64,000 nucleotides of DNA from Pontederia crassipes (Eukaryota; Streptophyta; Magnoliopsida; Commelinales; Pontederiaceae), in contig CM060194.1 in the NCBI GenBank assembly GCA_030549335.1, forward strand, positions 18,478,171 through 18,542,170. The letters run 5' to 3'. A program made the position numbers and the translations under genes. The notes beneath the pieces were generated by a model that saw only the letters and a program-made list of their open reading frames with translations, was not told where the DNA came from and made no database searches. This document shows, in pieces, positions 59,142-64,000 of the stretch (positions within the stretch are counted from its first letter, which is position 1; every line of letters starts with the position of its first letter).

Positions 59142-61778
59142 ATGAGCACAGTTGCCTCAACTTCCTCTTCCACCGCTGTCGCTGTGAGATGCGCACTCGC
59201 CGTCCCCCTTCCTCATCTCCGCCTTGCCTTTACCCTTCCTTTCAACCGCGGGCGGCCCTCTGCATCGAGGTCTCTCCGACTTCCGCCCGCTAGTGCTTCG
59301 TTGGTGGCCGTTGAAGAGGCTTCGCATCAAGAGTATGAGGAGGAGGAGGAGGAGGAGGAGGAGGTGGAGGCGGAGAGAGAGGAGGGAGGGTTCAGCGAGA
59401 AGACCCGTCCCTTCTTAGAAACCTTCGGCGTGGATGCGTACAGGGATCTGAGGTCACTCCCTTCCCCTGAACTCGAGGTAAAGGAACTCGAGGAGCTCCC
59501 GGAGCAATGGAGGAGGTCGAAGGTCGCGTGGCTTTGTAAGGAGCTGCCTTCCTACAAGCACTCCACGTTCGTCAGGATCCTCAATGCCCAGCGCAAATGG
59601 ATCACTCAGGAGGACACCACCTACGTCGCAGTCCACTGCATGCGTATCCGGGAGAATGAAGCCGCTTTCAGGGTTATTTCTCGTTCTTGTTTATGCACTA
59701 TCTTTTCCTTAAGCCATTGCCCCCGGGCTGCTCGTTTTCTTTTCGGACTAGAGACTGCAGTTCCTTTACTTTTCTTATATTTTTTGTTGGAACTTTTTTA
59801 TCATTAAGAACAAGATTCTTGTCGTAGATTGTGTTGTCAAGCTTTTTTCTTTTCTCCTGGGGATAGAAGAGCTTATCAATTTCGTCTCCCTGAACACGTC
59901 AGTTGATTGTTTCAGGTATATAAATGGATGTCACAGCAGCACTGGTTTCGCTTTGATTTTGCACTTGTAACAAAATTAGCTGATTATCTGGGAAAGGAAG
60001 GCAAAATTGCAAAATGCAGAGACTTATTCGATTCTATAATCATTCAAGGTCAAGTCCCCAGTGAGTCCACGTTCCATATTTTGATTGTTGCTTACCTCAG
60101 TGCTCCAGTTAAAGGTTGTCTGGATGAGGCGTGCAGCATTTACAATAAGATGATTCAGTTAGGCGGTTACAGGCCACGCCTCAGCCTGCATAACTCTGTC
60201 TTCAGAGCTCTTCTCAACCAGAATGGGGGAAAGGCTAGACACTACCTAAGGCAGGCTGAGTTCATCTACCATAATATAGTAACATCTGAGCTTCAGGTAA
60301 GCGAGGACACCCGTGCTGGATTGATCTGGCTCCACAGCTTTCAAGAAACCATAGACATAGAGAGAATAGTGGAATTGAGAGAAGAAATACGGATTGCTGG
60401 CATCTCAGAGAACAAGGATGTACTACTTTCCATTATGAGATCTTACTCCAAGATCGGTGATGTGGAGGAAACAGAAAAGTCATGGCTCAAGCTTCTTGAC
60501 AGTGGTTCTGGCTTCCCTTCTCAAGCCTTGGTTTATAGGATGGATCTTTATGCAAAGGTAGGCGAACCAATGAAGTCACTTGAGATATTCAAAAGCATGA
60601 AGAAACAAAACATTCCCATCAGTCCTTCTGCATATCTTAAAATCATTGAAGTCATGTCAAAAGCTAAAGAGATTGAAATAGTTGAAAAACTTCTTGATGA
60701 GTTCATCGAAAGCAAGCTCAAGCCTCTTGTTCCTGCATTTCTGGATGTCATATCTATGTTTTTCATTTTGGGAATGCACGATAAAGTGGCAGTGGTATTT
60801 TCGAAATGCCTGGCACAGTGCTGCCCCAACCGGAGCATCTATAACATCTACTTGGAATCTCTCGTTAAACATGGTAACCTTGAAAAGGCTGAGGAGATCT
60901 TTAATGAAATGCATACAAATGGGACAATTGGTACTAATGCACGGTCATGCAACAATATCCTTGAATGCTATATTGCTTTTGGGGAGTTTGTTAAAGCTGA
61001 ACAAGTTTATGATATAATGCGGCAGAAGAAATATGATATAAAACCTGAATCTACGGAAAAGCTGCAAGAAGTTGTCAGCCTGAGGAAGAAGATTGTTAGG
61101 AGAAAACTAAGCATGAAACTCGATGAAGAACAACGTGAAATTTTAGTTGGTTTGCTTCTAGGAGGTGTACGAATAGAATCAGACAAAGAGAGGAAGAATC
61201 ACATTATCCATTTTGAGTTCAAGGAGAGTTCTGATGTCCATTCTTCTTTGAGAGGGCATATTCATGAGAGGTTCTATGAGTGGTTAACATTGTCTAGCAG
61301 ATCTGCGGATGAAAATAATGATATGCCATACCATTTTTCTACAATTGCACATTCCTACTTTGGTTTCTTTGCTGACCATTTTTATTTTAAAGGAAGACCT
61401 ATTGTTCCGAAGCTTATTCACAGATGGTTGTCACCACGTGTTTTGGCATATTGGTATATGTATGGAGGCCTCAGAATTTCTTCAGGAGACATTTTGCTCA
61501 AGATTAAGGGTGAAAGTCATGGTGACATTGAAATGATTGCCAAGGCATTTCAGGCTAAGTCCTTAGCATGTAAAATGAAAAAGAAGGGTAGAACAATTTG
61601 GTTAGGCTTCCAAGGAAGTAATTCAAATTCGTTCTGGAAACTTGTAGAACCCTACATGTTGGAGAGTGTTAAAGGCCTTTTAGAACCACACAATGGGCTT
61701 CAAGAGAAAGGAATGGAAGAAAATAAATTCAAAGGCTCTGAAAATGAATCTGAATTTGATGATCGGGAACTTTTGTAG
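59142..61778 (+). CDS. OTP51: OTP51, PPR protein with LAGLIDADG motifs (chloroplast intron splicing)
   Basis: Two exons, 59142-59672 and 59916-61778. The join AGG|GTA (R-V) is in phase, giving 797 aa, close to the family length. Residues 1-60 form a Ser/Ala-rich transit peptide. A run of about ten Glu (66-76, from a GAG repeat) follows. The family core starts at [23 protein letters not shown] helices fill about 200-560 (for example [56 protein letters not shown]). Two LAGLIDADG-type segments follow at about 586 ([13 protein letters not shown]) and about 682 ([14 protein letters not shown]), a homing-endonuclease-derived domain serving as RNA binder. In Arabidopsis and rice OTP51 is needed for splicing ycf3 intron 2 and for photosystem I. 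The C-terminal tail is acidic. Confidence 0.93.
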
Positions 61779-63056
61779 CGATTGGCAAAAGATTTTTATC
61801 CTGCCTAATGGTGGAGATTGATGTAGCATATGTTTATTTTCTGTCTATGCATTTGGGTTATACCGATTACTGAAAATATGAAGTAACATGCAACTGCCAC
61901 ATCTTTCAAATAAACATATAAATGCCACAAGAATCATAACTCTAGCTTTTCTTTTGTCGTATTTGATGCCTTTTGGGTGAATTGTTTTCTTGTACTAACT
62001 CTCAAGGGCCAATTCTTTCTGTATCACATATTACATATGTTACTTATAGCATATGATTTTTACTCCCATTGAAAATTGATGGTTAAACTTGAATTTCACT
62101 AAGTCATGCATCATCTTCTGTTTCTTCTTTTATATTACTGAGGATGATGATTCATTAGTTTTTCTTCCCAATGGAATACGAAGTCTTAAACAAAACACCT
62201 TGAGTGCATGACAGGATCCAGCAGGCCTTTATGATGACTTTTATGCATAGTCATGATTTATAACTCATGTCTTTTGGTATGCTTGCATATTATTATTTTC
62301 TTAGGGTCAGGATGGAGCTAAAAGTAATAGTTACTTGTAGTTGGTCAATGTTATATTTTTATTTGTGTACCCCTTCTTTCATTTGATTGGTTGATTCATT
62401 TATTTGTAACTATGCCTTTCAGATCATCTACAAACTTGTGGTTTATGTTTCTAGTGTTCTGGAATGTTATTTAGTTTTCCTTTCATAACACTGAAATATA
62501 TCTCTTGGCCAAGATTTATGATAGGAATCCTGGGAGTTACCGTATCAAAGCGTATCAGAGTGCAATATTATTGTATCAAATCATCTGGGGGTCGGCCGGG
62601 TCTTTCCCTGTTATTCTGTTCCCGCCCAAGTTAGATCCTATTTTCTGCTCTTTTCCCCTTATTTTAACAATGAACAGATCATAATTGATCATGACAAATG
62701 AAAATTTAGACTATAAAACTGAAAATGCGTTTGTTTCTTTAGAAGAAAAATGGTTTGCTTTTGTATTCTGTGAAAATCAGAACTGCAAAGAAGTTATTTT
62801 CTTTTTTTTTCTGCGTCTCCATGATAATTTATATTTAATCATATTTTTTTATTTAAAATGTAAAACAGATTCACCATCGTGATATATATAAGGCAAGGCA
62901 CATATCTTGTAATTAGTTTGTTTACTTATCTGGATCATGATCAATTCAATCTATCTGTGTTGATTTTCTATTCAGCACATCTTCATGATGCACGTTATAT
63001 ATGTGCCACGGAACTTTACATTTAAGCTAGCATGCCCCCCTCGATGTTCCACCAAC
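61779..63056. other. Intergenic between OTP51 and the transporter
   Basis: Two genes converge here: OTP51 on plus and the MFS gene on minus. AT-rich sequence with presumed 3' untranslated regions on both sides. No other gene or transposon end recognised. The frame at 62685-62882 is AT-rich noise. Confidence 0.5.
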
Positions 63057-64000
63057 CTATTTCACTTCCTCTTGGCTGCCACTCTCGGTGAGAGGATGCC
63101 GACGTTCATCCTCTATGTAGACCGTCCTGGTCCTCAAGTACAAAGCTACTACTGATATCAATCCGACCAAGGAAATGCACCCCCACCACAAGAACGTTTT
63201 TGCATAGCACTTCGTCCCCATGCAAACCACCATCTCGTCAAGTGCATTTATTGCAGTCACCGGCTCGCCATTGGAGTCATAAATCAGTGCAGCAAGCAGG
63301 CCATAAAGGAGAGACCCCATAGGAATGTTGGTGATTAGCAGGTTGTGGTTTACGCCCATGCTATCGAATCCGAAAAGCTCAGAGGTGACTGATACAGCAG
63401 TTGCAAATATGAACCCTGAGCTCAAGCCGAGCAGAGCCGTGCCCCCAAACAATGCATGGCCCCCTTGCACCTCTGCAAGCAGAAAAAAGGCGAGCGGGAT
63501 CGGCAACATTGCCGCGACCAGCCATCCTGTCCTGGCAAAGGAGACCTTCCTGCAAGTTAACATCATAATATTAAGATGTCTCAGAAACAAGATATGATGA
63601 TGTCTCCAATTCATTATAGATGAAACATTGTTGGAAAGCTGACCCACGAAGGAAGTCTGGAGCAGAGGAAAGCAGGCGACCGAAGAAAGAGCAAGAGGAG
63701 TAGACGTTGACGAGCGTAGTCGTGTCGGCTGCCCTCCCTAAGGACTGAGCAATTTGGCCGATGTTGTTACTGTAGACGAGGCCGATGGTCGCGCCACAGA
63801 AGTAGGCAACGTAGTAGAGCCAGAAGTCAATCCGGTGCACGAGTCTCATAGCGCTGTGTTCTTCTCCAAGGGTCGTCAACCGGTCCTTGCCAATCATCTC
63901 ATCTCGCCAGCAGCAGCACCGCCATGACAAAGAGTGCTGCTCTCCCCATTTCTCAACTGTGTTTGCTCCAATCATGGCGGCACCTTCATTAGTGTCTTTG
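63057..64000 (-). CDS. NFD4/nodulin-like major facilitator transporter, 3' part
   Basis: Two exons visible: from beyond the window edge to 63644, and 63549-63057 (stop TAG). The joint phases give DFLRG-KVSFARTGWL, the family's wording. The upstream exon stays open to the edge, so the MIGANT... methionine at 63975 is probably internal. Visible features: cytosolic loop, then RIDFWLYYVAYFCGATIGL and YSNNIGQIAQSLG (start of the second six-helix half), SSCSFFGRLLSSAPDFLR, helices PIPLAFFLLA, ALLGLSSGFIFATAVSV, SELFG, HNLLITNIPMGSLLYG, and the last helix with SLVGLISVVALYL. A short polar tail follows. Members are membrane transporters of uncertain substrate; NFD4 in Arabidopsis affects nuclear fusion. 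The first half lies outside the window. Confidence 0.88.

Noticed and set aside
58829-59293. 154-aa plus-strand frame before OTP51
   Set aside because: It overlaps the OTP51 first exon in another frame and has the composition of a GC-rich leader; the OTP51 frame has the family motifs.

Overview
This is nuclear DNA of a flowering plant. The genes have spliced GT-AG introns, chloroplast transit peptides and a MIR164 hairpin, and the transposons are typical plant families. GC-rich first exons next to AT-rich introns and intergenic DNA suggest a monocot; I cannot name the species. The intact genes are PAM68-like (22.7-23.3 kb, minus), MORF2 (39.5-43.2 kb, plus, 4 exons), a MIR164-family hairpin (44.95-45.08 kb, plus), TL29/APX4 (45.6-57.7 kb, plus, 11 exons), OTP51 (59.1-61.8 kb, plus, 2 exons) and the 3' part of an NFD4/nodulin-like MFS transporter (63.06 kb to the window edge, minus). 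Four of the five proteins are expected in the chloroplast: an assembly factor, an RNA-editing factor, a thylakoid-lumen protein and an intron-splicing factor.

Layout. 1-12.4 kb is a three-level transposon nest: an old chromovirus-type Ty3/gypsy relic, a 2.9-kb solo LTR inserted in its left LTR, and a 4.4-kb hAT element inserted in that solo LTR. 12.4-17.8 kb has no recognisable gene but holds a GC-rich, GA-repeat, TATA-bearing patch near 14.2-15.1 kb. 17.8-20.9 kb is a non-autonomous CACTA element with one En/Spm-type (Transposase_24) gene and many palindromic subterminal repeats. 20.9-22.6 kb holds weak exon-like segments. 22.7-23.9 kb is PAM68-like followed by a Tourist-type MITE. 24.3-39.1 kb is a decayed COLD1/GTG (GPCR-type G protein) gene on the minus strand. 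Its last intron holds a large PIF/Harbinger element, which itself contains a long-inverted-repeat element and a 1.67-kb solo LTR with a perfect target duplication. Short RTE retrotransposon pieces lie in other introns of this pseudogene.

39.1-64 kb is the gene-rich part. MORF2 starts head-to-head with the dead COLD1 promoter. TL29 is the most striking locus. Its coding sequence can be rebuilt as 11 in-phase exons (352 codons), although intron 1 holds a complete Ty3/gypsy element whose LTRs look identical and intron 2 holds a nearly complete RTE LINE. Both lie antisense to the gene, and both sit within a few bases of a 5' splice site.

I saw no tRNA, rRNA, CRISPR or bacterial operon features. 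Family assignments rest on recognised protein motifs and conserved exon structure, without database searches. Transposon boundaries come from terminal motifs and target duplications read by eye.
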